From Prevotellaceae bacterium (GTDB lineage Bacteria; Bacteroidota; Bacteroidia; Bacteroidales; UBA932): a stretch of DNA of 5,827 bases. The DNA is taken from positions 1-5,827 of the forward strand of contig JAITMY010000008.1 in the NCBI GenBank assembly GCA_031290755.1, written 5' to 3'. Position 1 is the first letter of the stretch. Each line of letters opens with the position of its first letter. The position numbers and the translations under genes were made by a program. Of the stretch, positions 1 to 5,827 are shown in pieces. The notes under the pieces are model-generated. The model searched no databases. It was not told the origin of the DNA and saw only the letters and a program-made list of their open reading frames with translations.

Positions 1-179
1 TCTTGCCGAGCTTGTAGCCTCAACTCCAGCATGCGCGTCGCGTCCACCTGGCGAATGCTGTCCTGCCGCACCCGAATCCTCTCCACGTTAGCCTGCTTCT
101 CCTCTGCTTTCCTATTTGCACGGCCACAGGAACTTACAAGCACCAAACCGCCAAGCAACACAATTAAAATTCTTTTCAT
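1..179 (-). CDS. N-terminal part of a small predicted lipoprotein (cut by window edge)
   Basis: The first 59 codons are visible; the gene runs off the left edge. The protein begins MKRILIVLLGGLVLVSSCG: two basic residues, a hydrophobic stretch (residues 4-15) and a lipobox V-S-S-C with the lipidated cysteine at residue 18. It should therefore be exported by Sec, cleaved by signal peptidase II and anchored in a membrane. The residues after the cysteine (GRANRK) are not acidic, so the acidic surface-export signal of Bacteroidota lipoproteins is not seen and a periplasm-facing position is more likely. From residue 23 on, the chain is rich in Lys, Arg, Glu and Gln without proline, which suggests a long charged helix or coiled coil. 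The start is supported by the signal peptide and by a promoter about 50 bases upstream. It lies downstream of gyrB on the same strand but has its own promoter. I do not recognise the family and infer no function. Confidence 0.85.
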   Translation of the reverse strand, partial: MKRILIVLLGGLVLVSSCGRANRKAEEKQANVERIRVRQDSIRQVDATRMLELRLQARQ

Positions 180-228
180 AGCACAAGTTTTTTTATTTTT
201 CAACCATAAACTATTTCTGACAACGCTG

Positions 229-258
229 CAAAGGTAATGCTTTATTTCCAATTCCAAA
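229..258 (-). promoter_or_regulatory. Bacteroidota-type promoter of the lipoprotein gene
   Basis: Read on the minus strand, TTTG (255-258) is followed after 18 bases by TACCTTTG (229-236), matching the Bacteroidota -33/-7 consensus TTTG and TAnnTTTG. Transcription would start near 220-225 and give an AT-rich leader of about 45 bases before the ATG at 179. It lies in the 114-base gap after gyrB. No strong terminator hairpin is visible in that gap, so some read-through from gyrB is possible. Confidence 0.8.
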
Positions 259-293
259 AGATATTAACAATTTTTGTACATGAGGATAGGCCG

Positions 294-2270
294 TTAGGCA
301 TCAATGTTGGCGTACTTGGCGTGCATTTCAATGAATTCCCGACGTGGCGGCACATCGTCGCCCATGAGCATAGAGAAAATGCGGTCGGCCTCGGCTGCGC
401 TGTCGATGGTAACCCGCCGCAACATGCGGTTTTCGGGGTTCATGGTGGTATCCCACAGCTGATTTGGGTTCATCTCGCCAAGACCTTTGTAGCGCTGCAC
501 GTTCACGCCACCCTCCTTGCCCTTGCCTATGGCCTCTATCGCCTGCTGGCGCTGGTCGTCGTTCCAGCAGTACTGCTCCTGCTTGCCCCTCTTTACCAAG
601 TAGAGCGGCGGCGTGGCAATGTAGAGGTGCCCGTTTTTGATGAGGTCGTTCATGTAGCGGAAAAAGAACGTCATGATGAGGGTGGCAATGTGGCTGCCGT
701 CCACGTCCGCATCGGTCATGATGATGATTTTGAAGTAGCGCAGCTTGCTAAGGTTAAGCGCTTTGCTGTCCTCCTCGGTGCCTATGGTTACGCCCAGCGC
801 CGTGAAAATATTCTTGATTTCCTCGCTTTCAAAAATCCTGTGGTCCATCGCCTTTTCAACGTTCAGGATTTTTCCGCGCAGCGGCAAAATGGCCTGAAAG
901 TCCTTATCCCGCCCCTGCTTGGCCGATCCTCCGGCGGAGTCGCCCTCCACGAGGTAGATTTCGCACTTTTCGGGGTTGCGGTTCGAGCAATCCGACAGTT
1001 TGCCGGGCAGGCCTGCGCCTGAAAGCACGGACTTGCGCTGCACCATCTCCCGCGCTTTGCGGGCGGCGTGGCGCGCCGTGGCTGCAAGGATTACCTTGTC
1101 AACGATAAGCTTAGCTTCCTTGGGGTGCTCCTCTAAGTAGTTCTCCAGCGCCGCGCTCACCGCCTGCGACACCGCAGCGGTAACCTCGTTGTTGCCCAAC
1201 CGGGTCTTGGTTTGCCCCTCAAACTGCGGCTCGCCTACCTTCACGGAGATAACCGCCGTAAGGCCTTCGCGGAAGTCCGCCGGGTCAATTTCAAACTTGA
1301 TTTTGGTCAGCATCCCGCTCTTTTCGGCAAAGTTTTTCAGCGTGGTGGTCAAGCCACGGCGAAAGCCGGAGAGGTGGGTTCCCCCCTCTATCGTGTTGAT
1401 GTTGTTAACGTAGGAGTGCACGTTCTCGCTGTAGCCCATGTTGTACTGCAATGCGATTTCCACCGGCACGTTGTTTCGCTCGGTCTCAAGGTATATAGGG
1501 CTGGCTATCAGCTTTTCGCGGCTCGCATCGAGGTAGTCCACGAACTCCTTCAGGCCTTCTAGCGAAAAAAATGTTTCGCTTTTGACCACCGGCGGGTTTT
1601 CTGCGCTCTTATCTTGATCATCCGTGCGCTTATCGGTTAGGTTCAGGCGGATACCCTTGTTGAGGTAGGCCAGCTCGCGCAGGCGGCTCGACAGTATATC
1701 ATACTTGAAGTCAACAGTTTGCTTGAATATTTCGGCATCGGGCTTGAAGGTGATAACCGTTCCGCACAAATTGGTGGTGCCGACCTCCTTCAGGGGGGTT
1801 TGCGGAATACCTTGGCTGAACTCCATCTGGTAAACCTTTCCGTTGCGGTGCACCTCGGCCAGCAGCATGATGGACAGGGCGTTGACGCACGAAACGCCCA
1901 CGCCGTGCAAGCCGCCAGAAACGCTGTACGTCTCCTTGTTGAACTTGCCGCCGGCGTGTAGCTTGGTCAGCACCAGCTCCAAGGCCGACATCTGCTCCTT
2001 CTCGTGAAAATCGACCGGAATACCGCGCCCGTCGTCGGTTACAGTAACGGAGCCGTCTTCGTTAATGCACACGTCTATGTTCTTGCAGTAGCCGGCCATT
2101 GCCTCGTCTATGGAGTTGTCCACCACCTCGTAAACCAAGTGGTGCAACCCCCTGTCCCCCACGTCGCCAATGTACATGGAGGGGCGCTTGCGAACGGCCT
2201 CTAAGCCTTCAAGTACCTGAATGTTGTCGGCCATGTAGTTGTCCGACTGCGTTTTGTTGTTGTCTTTCAT
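294..2270 (-). CDS. gyrB: DNA gyrase subunit B
   Basis: This is the ATPase and TOPRIM subunit of DNA gyrase, which acts with GyrA as an A2B2 complex in the cytoplasm to introduce negative supercoils using ATP. The 658 residues are full length for the type lacking the large TOPRIM-region insertion of gammaproteobacteria. GHKL ATPase motifs are clear: EVVDNSIDEA (48-57, with Glu48 and Asn52), DDGRGIP (79-85) and GGLHGVGVS (119-127). The transducer-domain QTK motif has Lys355. The TOPRIM domain has VEGDSAGG (441-448, Glu442) and DADVDG (520-525, Asp520 and Asp522). A conserved tail follows (QRYKGLGEMNP 592-602 and PPRREFIE 641-648). EGDSAGGSAKQGRD argues for GyrB rather than ParE. The linker at about 213-232 looks slightly expanded and hydrophilic, a variable part of the family. 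The first ATG is chosen because it lies 28 bases below the -7 box; Met13 (MADNIQVLEG) is an alternative. It sits 49 bases after the DUF1015 gene, in the same direction. No key residue is missing. Confidence 0.99.
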   Translation of the reverse strand: MKDNNKTQSDNYMADNIQVLEGLEAVRKRPSMYIGDVGDRGLHHLVYEVVDNSIDEAMAGYCKNIDVCINEDGSVTVTDDGRGIPVDFHEKEQMSALELVLTKLHAGGKFNKETYSVSGGLHGVGVSCVNALSIMLLAEVHRNGKVYQMEFSQGIPQTPLKEVGTTNLCGTVITFKPDAEIFKQTVDFKYDILSSRLRELAYLNKGIRLNLTDKRTDDQDKSAENPPVVKSETFFSLEGLKEFVDYLDASREKLIASPIYLETERNNVPVEIALQYNMGYSENVHSYVNNINTIEGGTHLSGFRRGLTTTLKNFAEKSGMLTKIKFEIDPADFREGLTAVISVKVGEPQFEGQTKTRLGNNEVTAAVSQAVSAALENYLEEHPKEAKLIVDKVILAATARHAARKAREMVQRKSVLSGAGLPGKLSDCSNRNPEKCEIYLVEGDSAGGSAKQGRDKDFQAILPLRGKILNVEKAMDHRIFESEEIKNIFTALGVTIGTEEDSKALNLSKLRYFKIIIMTDADVDGSHIATLIMTFFFRYMNDLIKNGHLYIATPPLYLVKRGKQEQYCWNDDQRQQAIEAIGKGKEGGVNVQRYKGLGEMNPNQLWDTTMNPENRMLRRVTIDSAAEADRIFSMLMGDDVPPRREFIEMHAKYANIDA

Positions 2271-2298
2271 GTCAATATTTTATGCCCTTTTTGTGAGG

Positions 2299-2328
2299 CA
2301 AAGTTACCAAAATAAGCCGTTACTTCAA
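2299..2328 (-). promoter_or_regulatory. gyrB promoter overlapping the end of the DUF1015 gene
   Basis: On the minus strand TTG (2326-2328) is followed after 19 bases by TAACTTTG (2299-2306), a full match to the Bacteroidota -7 consensus TAnnTTTG. The TTG is the penultimate sense codon of the upstream DUF1015 gene, so coding sequence and promoter overlap. Transcription would begin near 2293, giving a leader of roughly 20-25 AT-rich bases with no Shine-Dalgarno sequence, as is common in this phylum. Confidence 0.82.
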
Positions 2329-3555
2329 CTCGTGTATCACCAAGCCGCTGCGCAGCTTAGGCTCAAACCACGTGGTTTTCGGAGGCATAATGTTGCCTGT
2401 GTCCGCTATGTCCATGAGCTGCTTCATCGACACGGGGTAAAGCGCGAAGGCCACCGCCATTTCGCCGCTGTCCACCCGCTTTTGCAGCTCGCCAAGGCCG
2501 CGCAGCCCCCCCACAAAGTCAATGCGCTTGTCAACGCGCAAATCTTTTATACCCAGCACCCTATCCAGCACAAGGTCGCTCAGCACCGTAACGTCGAGCA
2601 TACCAACGGGGTCGGCGTTGTTGTAGGTGCCGGGCTTGGCCGTGAGCGAATACCAGCGACCGGCCAAGTACATCGAAAAGTTGTGCAGCGCGTTGGGGCG
2701 GTAGGCGCTCGCGCCCATGTCCTTCACCGCGAAGGAGGCCTCCAACTTTTGCAGCAGCTGCGCCGCCGTGAGGCCGTTGAGGTCTTTCACCACGCGGTTG
2801 TAGTCCATAATGGCCAGCTGCGTGTCGGGGAAAATGACGGCCAAGAAGTAGCAGTACTCCTCCTTGCCCGTGTGGTTGGGGTTGCCCTGCTTCTTCTCCT
2901 CGCCCACTCTTGCCGCGGCAGCGGTGCGGTGGTGCCCGTCGGCAACGTACAAGGCTGGTATGCCTGCAAATATGCCGGTGATGCGCTCCATTAGCGCCTC
3001 ATCGTCAACCACCCAAAACTTATGCCCAAAGCCATCCGCGGCAACAAAATCATACGTTGGTGCAGTGGCGGTCACGGAGGCAACGATGCTGTCCATTTCG
3101 GCCACGTTGGGGTAGGAAAAAAACACAGGCTCAATGTTGGCGTTCTGGGCGCGGATGTGCGCCATGCGGTCATCCTCCTTCTCCTTGCGGGTAAGCTCGT
3201 GCTTTTTAATTTTTCCGCTAAGGTAGTCCTCGAAGTGGCAGCAGGCCACCAAACCATACTGCGTGCGGCCATTCATGGTCTGCGCGTAAATGTAGTAGCG
3301 CTCCCTGCTGTCCTGCACCAGCCAGCCCTTTTCCCGCCACCGCTTGTAGCTTTCAACCGCTTTGGCGTACACCCGCTCGTCGTGCTCGTCGGCAATCGGG
3401 TCAAAGTCTATTTCAGGCTTGATGATGTGTAGCAAGGATTTTTCGCTCGCCTCCTCCTTAGCCTCTTGCGAGCTAAGCACGTCGTACGGGCGCGAGGCTA
3501 CCTCCTTCGCAAACTCTTTTGGGGGACGAATCCCTGCAAATGGCTTAATGTTCAT
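2320..3555 (-). CDS. DUF1015 family protein of unknown function
   Basis: This 411-residue protein has no signal peptide or membrane segment and should be cytoplasmic. It matches the DUF1015 family (COG4198) by several motifs: the N-terminal PFAGIRPP and SRPYDVLS (about 5-28), HELTRKEKEDDR (119-130), the most striking motif ADGHHRTAAA (205-214), NRVVKDLNG (253-261), and the C-terminal MPPKTTWFEPKLRSGL (390-405). The length is normal for the family and both ends are intact. The DGHHR motif resembles the GxHR signature of ParB/sulfiredoxin-like nucleotide-binding folds, so a phosphotransfer or nucleotide-dependent role is possible; this is inference. From memory, family members are often encoded beside the serine biosynthesis genes serA and serC in anaerobes, but neither is seen here. 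The gene starts 17 bases after the TPR gene stop, with no promoter in the gap, so the two are probably co-transcribed. The family call is firm; the function is unknown. Confidence 0.93.
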   Translation of the reverse strand: MNIKPFAGIRPPKEFAKEVASRPYDVLSSQEAKEEASEKSLLHIIKPEIDFDPIADEHDERVYAKAVESYKRWREKGWLVQDSRERYYIYAQTMNGRTQYGLVACCHFEDYLSGKIKKHELTRKEKEDDRMAHIRAQNANIEPVFFSYPNVAEMDSIVASVTATAPTYDFVAADGFGHKFWVVDDEALMERITGIFAGIPALYVADGHHRTAAAARVGEEKKQGNPNHTGKEEYCYFLAVIFPDTQLAIMDYNRVVKDLNGLTAAQLLQKLEASFAVKDMGASAYRPNALHNFSMYLAGRWYSLTAKPGTYNNADPVGMLDVTVLSDLVLDRVLGIKDLRVDKRIDFVGGLRGLGELQKRVDSGEMAVAFALYPVSMKQLMDIADTGNIMPPKTTWFEPKLRSGLVIHELK

Positions 3556-3572
3556 TGTTCGGCGTAAGTTTT

Positions 3573-4904
3573 CTATTGCGCCTCTGCGGTGCCTTGCAGC
3601 TGCATCAGCTTCTCGTTGTACTCCTTGAACTTGTCTGCCATCTCCTTGCTCTCACCGCTGAAGTGATAGTAGATATTTTTTATGTTCTCCAGCGCAAACT
3701 TATCGTTAGGTTGCAGCTCGTATGCCCTCACGAAAGGCCTTAATGCCCTTTTCAATTCGTCGTTAACCTTGCCTTTTAGCTCCTTAATTTTGGGGCTTTT
3801 ATAATCTTTTATTTCGGTGAGCTCCTTAGTGTACTCCACCGCCTTGTTGTAGTACAGCGCCCCTATGTTGTAGTAGGCGTTGTAGTTGGAGGAGTCCACC
3901 TCTACCGTTTTAAGGTATATACGCTCTGCATCTTCCGGCATTTTCAGCTTTTCGTACAACATGCCCTCCGCAAAGTACAGCGTGGCGTTAGATGGCTCCA
4001 ACTCTTGCGCCCGCTTTAGCAGGTCTATAATTCGGATGGGGTCTTCGCCCGAACTCATGTAGAGGTTGATAAGCTCAATCAGTATCGCCTGATTGGAGGG
4101 GAACTTCGCAAAGCCGTCCAGCAGCGCCTGCTTCCGCGATACGCTGTCGCCCACTCCTTCGTAGGCCTTGGCAATGGAGGAGTAGATGCTTCCGTCCGCC
4201 GTGTAGGAGTTGTCGATGCAGAGCTTGAAGTAGCGAATTGCATCCTCGTAGTTGAGCGCCTCGGCGGTGAGCGACATGAGGCCTGCGTAGTAGGCAACAG
4301 ACGTGTCAAGGCGCCCCACTAAGGGGTGCCGCGCGGCCTCCACCGCCTCTACGAAGTAGCGCTGCGCCAACTTGAGACTCCCGCCAGCGTAGGCGTTGGC
4401 GCCCTCGGCGCGGAGCTTGGCGGCAAGGTCGCTCAAAGCCTCCTTCTCCTTCTTGGCCTGCTTGCCCTGCGCGTCCAGCGCAATGGCTCTAAGGTAGGAG
4501 GCGTAGGCCTGCGACAGCGGCTGGTCAACCGCCGAGGTGGTTTCCTTCCAGAAGGCAAGCACCCCGAGGGAGTCGAAGTACAGCTTAATGGAGGGAAACA
4601 CCAGCACGTCGTACTGCTGGTCGGCCACCTTTTCGCTCGCCGTGTTCTTGGTGAGCGCCGAAAAAATGGCCTTGTGCATATTCGGCGCCGCGCTCATGGT
4701 GGCCTTATCATAGACCTTCACCAGTTTTTCGCCACGCGCTATCCACGTTTTGGGGCTCTCCTTCTTTTTAGGGTTCGCCGTGTCCGCGTTGAGCTTGACA
4801 ACGTCCTTGCGCAGGGATTCGATGTCGGGCACCTTGATTTCCTGCGCTTGCGCAGCAAAAGTTACTGCAGCGCAGCACACTGAAAGGGTAAAAAAGCGTT
4901 TCAT
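3573..4904 (-). CDS. Secreted tetratricopeptide repeat (TPR) protein
   Basis: This is a 443-residue exported protein built mostly of helical repeats. The start at 4904 is chosen because it opens directly on a signal peptide (MKRFFTLSVCCAAVTFAAQA) with a good AQA cleavage site before Gln21; a longer reading from 4949 would put 15 unlikely residues ahead of it. No lipobox is evident at the cleavage site, so a soluble periplasmic protein is likely. After a Lys-rich N-terminal segment and a region at about 55-160, TPR-like helix pairs are visible near 163-196, 201-234, 236-269, 271-304, 306-340 and 341-357, with a final one near 385-400. Typical A-x-x-Y-F and L-x-P-x-N patterns appear, for example AQRYFVEAVE and ELEPSN. 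TPR arrays bind other proteins; the partner here is unknown. It is the first gene of a probable operon with DUF1015 and partly gyrB, and it diverges from rmuC. The TPR and signal peptide calls are firm; the biological role is not known. Confidence 0.92.
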   Translation of the reverse strand: MKRFFTLSVCCAAVTFAAQAQEIKVPDIESLRKDVVKLNADTANPKKKESPKTWIARGEKLVKVYDKATMSAAPNMHKAIFSALTKNTASEKVADQQYDVLVFPSIKLYFDSLGVLAFWKETTSAVDQPLSQAYASYLRAIALDAQGKQAKKEKEALSDLAAKLRAEGANAYAGGSLKLAQRYFVEAVEAARHPLVGRLDTSVAYYAGLMSLTAEALNYEDAIRYFKLCIDNSYTADGSIYSSIAKAYEGVGDSVSRKQALLDGFAKFPSNQAILIELINLYMSSGEDPIRIIDLLKRAQELEPSNATLYFAEGMLYEKLKMPEDAERIYLKTVEVDSSNYNAYYNIGALYYNKAVEYTKELTEIKDYKSPKIKELKGKVNDELKRALRPFVRAYELQPNDKFALENIKNIYYHFSGESKEMADKFKEYNEKLMQLQGTAEAQ

Positions 4905-4959
4905 AGTAATACTGTTTTTTAGTTTGACTGTTGAACAATACATAACCATACTTAGGTGC

Positions 4960-4990
4960 CAAAGGTAGCGATTTTTTCATAACCTACAAA
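4960..4990 (-). promoter_or_regulatory. Promoter of the TPR-DUF1015(-gyrB) operon
   Basis: On the minus strand TTTG (4987-4990) is followed after exactly 19 bases by TACCTTTG (4960-4967), a near-perfect Bacteroidota promoter. Transcription should start near 4953, leaving a leader of about 50 bases before the ATG at 4904. The leader is AT-rich with no Shine-Dalgarno sequence. A promoter here supports the start at 4904, although a start at 4949 would also be inside the transcript. Confidence 0.85.
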
Positions 4991-5008
4991 AAAACATGAA
5001 AATGTTTT
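4991..5008. promoter_or_regulatory. 18-base palindrome between two divergent promoters (candidate operator)
   Basis: The sequence AAAACAT-GAAA-ATGTTTT is a perfect 7-base dyad with a 4-base spacer. It sits immediately next to the -33 element of the TPR promoter (4987-4990), and its right arm covers the expected -33 position of the rmuC promoter. Its centre is within about 2 bases of the midpoint between the two -7 boxes. It lies upstream of both predicted start sites, so it would act as DNA rather than as an RNA hairpin. A dimeric regulator could bind here. AT-rich dyads also arise by chance, so the role is inferred. Confidence 0.4.
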
Positions 5009-5035
5009 CCCTACCGGCTAATTTTCGTACCTTTG
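5005..5035 (+). promoter_or_regulatory. Promoter of rmuC
   Basis: TACCTTTG at 5028-5035 is an exact Bacteroidota -7 element, identical to the one serving the TPR gene. The -33 position, 19 bases upstream, holds TTTT (5005-5008), a one-base departure from TTTG, so the promoter may be weaker or activator-dependent. Transcription would start near 5041 and give a leader of about 70 bases before the rmuC ATG at 5110. Confidence 0.75.
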
Positions 5036-5064
5036 CCGCGCTTACGAGCCATTGTTCAACTTCT

Positions 5065-5091
5065 ATGGCCGAGGAGACGACGAAAAATTAA
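5065..5091 (+). other. Possible 8-codon upstream ORF in the rmuC leader
   Basis: ATG at 5065 opens a tiny reading frame, MAEETTKN, ending in TAA at 5089-5091, 18 bases before the rmuC start. It lies inside the predicted rmuC transcript. The frame is open further upstream to an ATG at 4996, but that part would not be transcribed from the predicted promoter. There is no direct sign that it is translated, and a frame this short can easily be chance. Confidence 0.2.
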
Positions 5092-5109
5092 TTTAATTTA
5101 ACAGTAAGG

Positions 5110-5827
5110 ATGAACATATTGTTCTTAATAGCAGGCGTAGCGCTGGGGGGAGCGGCAGCGTGGTTCGCCGCCAAGCAAAAGTACGCGGGCGGCAGCAGAG
5201 GCTTGGCGCAGGAGGAGGTGGAGCAGCGCTACGTGCTCAAAACGCTCTACAGCGAGCTGCGGGAGGAGCTGGCGGCCTGCAACACCGAGCTGCAAGCCAA
5301 GGCGTCGAGCTGCGCGGCGGTGCAGGAGGCCAACCGCCTGCTCACCGAGCGGCTTGAGCAGAGCAAGCAGGAGCTGGAAGCCGTGCAGCGGAAGCTGCAC
5401 GTGGAGTTTGAAAACTTGGCGGGTAAAATTTTCGACGAGAAAAGCCAGAAGTTCGTGGCCGTGAACGAAGAAAAAATATCCAACATCCTCAACCCGCTCA
5501 AGGAAAAAATCCGCGACTTTGAAAAGAAGGTGGAGGACACCTACAACCACGAAACGCGCGAAAAGGCCTCGCTGCGCAAGGAGCTGGAGCTGATGGTGCT
5601 GGCCAACCGGCAGATGACCGAAGAGGCGGGGCGGCTCACGCGCGCGCTCAAGGGCGACTCGAAGGTGCAGGGCGACTGGGGCGAAATGCAGCTGGAGCTG
5701 CTGCTGGAAAAGTCAGGCCTCGTGCGCAACGTGCACTTCCGCAAGCAGGAAAACTTTAAGACCGACGAGGGCGCCAACGTTCGCCCCGACTACATCATCA
5801 ACCTGCCCGAAAACAAGCACTTCGTGA
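5110..5827 (+). CDS. rmuC: RmuC family DNA recombination protein, N-terminal part (cut by window edge)
   Basis: The first 239 codons are visible and the frame is open to the window end. RmuC is associated with limiting inversion at short inverted repeats in E. coli and carries a PD-(D/E)XK nuclease-like domain; its biochemical activity is not well defined. Residues 2-19 (NILFLIAGVALGGAAAWF) form a membrane anchor, followed by a long coiled coil rich in Glu, Lys, Leu and Gln (about 33-180). The RmuC domain then begins with KGDSKVQGDWGEMQLELLLEKSGL-like sequence (181-204), its hallmark, including Glu192. RPDYIINLPENK follows (225-236), including the conserved Pro-Asp (226-227). The next expected motif, D-x-K, lies beyond the edge. 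The ATG at 5110 is chosen because it starts directly on the membrane segment and follows the AT-rich leader typical of the phylum; an AGTAAGG abuts the ATG too closely to be a normal Shine-Dalgarno sequence. It is divergent from the TPR operon. Confidence 0.95.
   Translation, partial: MNILFLIAGVALGGAAAWFAAKQKYAGGSRGLAQEEVEQRYVLKTLYSELREELAACNTELQAKASSCAAVQEANRLLTERLEQSKQELEAVQRKLHVEFENLAGKIFDEKSQKFVAVNEEKISNILNPLKEKIRDFEKKVEDTYNHETREKASLRKELELMVLANRQMTEEAGRLTRALKGDSKVQGDWGEMQLELLLEKSGLVRNVHFRKQENFKTDEGANVRPDYIINLPENKHFV

Larger units (their letters stand above)
4930..5060. repeat. 10-base inverted repeat in the two divergent leaders
   Basis: GTTGAACAAT at 4930-4939 and its exact complement ATTGTTCAAC at 5051-5060 flank the divergent promoter pair. 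Each copy lies downstream of its own -7 box, 20 bases away on the TPR side and 15 on the rmuC side, and reads ATTGTTCAAC in the sense of its own transcript. It could be a paired operator or a shared leader element; chance is not excluded. The entry spans both arms and the DNA between them. Confidence 0.4.

Noticed and set aside
180..293. Possible terminator after gyrB
   Set aside because: Only a weak ACAA/TTGT pairing near 268-280 is visible, with no GC-rich stem followed by a T-run, so I do not call a terminator.
237..1022. A 261-codon plus-strand open frame opposite the 3' part of gyrB
   Set aside because: It lies fully antisense to conserved GyrB TOPRIM and tail sequence. Its composition (rich in Val, His, Ala, Leu) is what a GC-biased gene gives in the opposite frame, and no promoter or known motif is seen.
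2239..2994. A 251-codon plus-strand open frame opposite the DUF1015 gene
   Set aside because: It is antisense to a well-conserved family member, has low-complexity Val/His/Leu/Arg content, and begins inside the opposite end of gyrB. It is a shadow frame.
3695..3702. A TAnnTTTG match (TAAGTTTG, minus strand) inside the TPR gene, about 140 bases before DUF1015
   Set aside because: No TTG or TTTG lies at the expected -33 distance, and the bases encode conserved-looking TPR residues. It is probably a chance match.
4326..4883. A 185-codon plus-strand open frame opposite the TPR gene
   Set aside because: It is antisense to the TPR protein and its signal peptide, with the same biased composition and no independent support.
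4905..4949. A 15-residue N-terminal extension of the TPR protein from an ATG at 4949
   Set aside because: It would bury a clean signal peptide behind a non-hydrophobic lead with a Cys and a Lys. The internal Met at 4904 begins directly on a normal signal peptide.
5125..5550. A 141-codon minus-strand open frame opposite rmuC
   Set aside because: It mirrors the coiled-coil coding sequence of RmuC; runs of Leu, Val and His reflect the complement of Glu, Lys and Gln codons.

Overview
The window reads as a piece of a Bacteroidota chromosome, probably Bacteroidales with fairly high GC for that phylum. Three things support this. The GyrB is of the compact Bacteroidota type and ends in a typical PPRREFIE...YANIDA tail. 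Every gene group is preceded by the phylum-specific sigma factor promoter (TTG or TTTG, about 18-19 bases, then TAnnTTTG) rather than a -35/-10 promoter. Convincing Shine-Dalgarno sequences are absent. The exact genus cannot be fixed from the sequence alone.

Layout: four genes lie on the minus strand and one on the plus strand. Reading the minus strand from right to left, the order is a secreted TPR-repeat protein (3573-4904), a DUF1015 protein (2320-3555) 17 bases downstream, gyrB (294-2270) 49 bases further on, and the start of a small lipoprotein gene (1-179, cut by the window edge). The plus strand carries the first 239 codons of rmuC (5110-5827, cut by the window edge), which diverges from the TPR gene.

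Transcription: the TPR gene, the lipoprotein gene and rmuC each have the same -7 octamer TACCTTTG; gyrB has TAACTTTG. The gyrB promoter lies in the short gap after the DUF1015 gene, with its -33 element inside the last codons of that gene. gyrB can therefore be transcribed alone or by read-through from the TPR promoter. The 205-base gap between the TPR gene and rmuC is the most structured noncoding part: two back-to-back promoters flank an 18-base palindrome, and a 10-base inverted repeat lies in the two leaders.

Function: gyrB (DNA supercoiling) and rmuC (a nuclease-like protein linked to genome stability) are DNA-maintenance genes. The TPR protein and lipoprotein are envelope proteins of unknown role, and the DUF1015 protein is uncharacterised. 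This is mostly a core housekeeping region. I see no mobile element, CRISPR array, tRNA or rRNA, and no clear sign of a new defence or biosynthetic system. The points worth checking are the symmetrical divergent promoter region, the embedded gyrB promoter, and the DUF1015 protein with its DGHHR motif.
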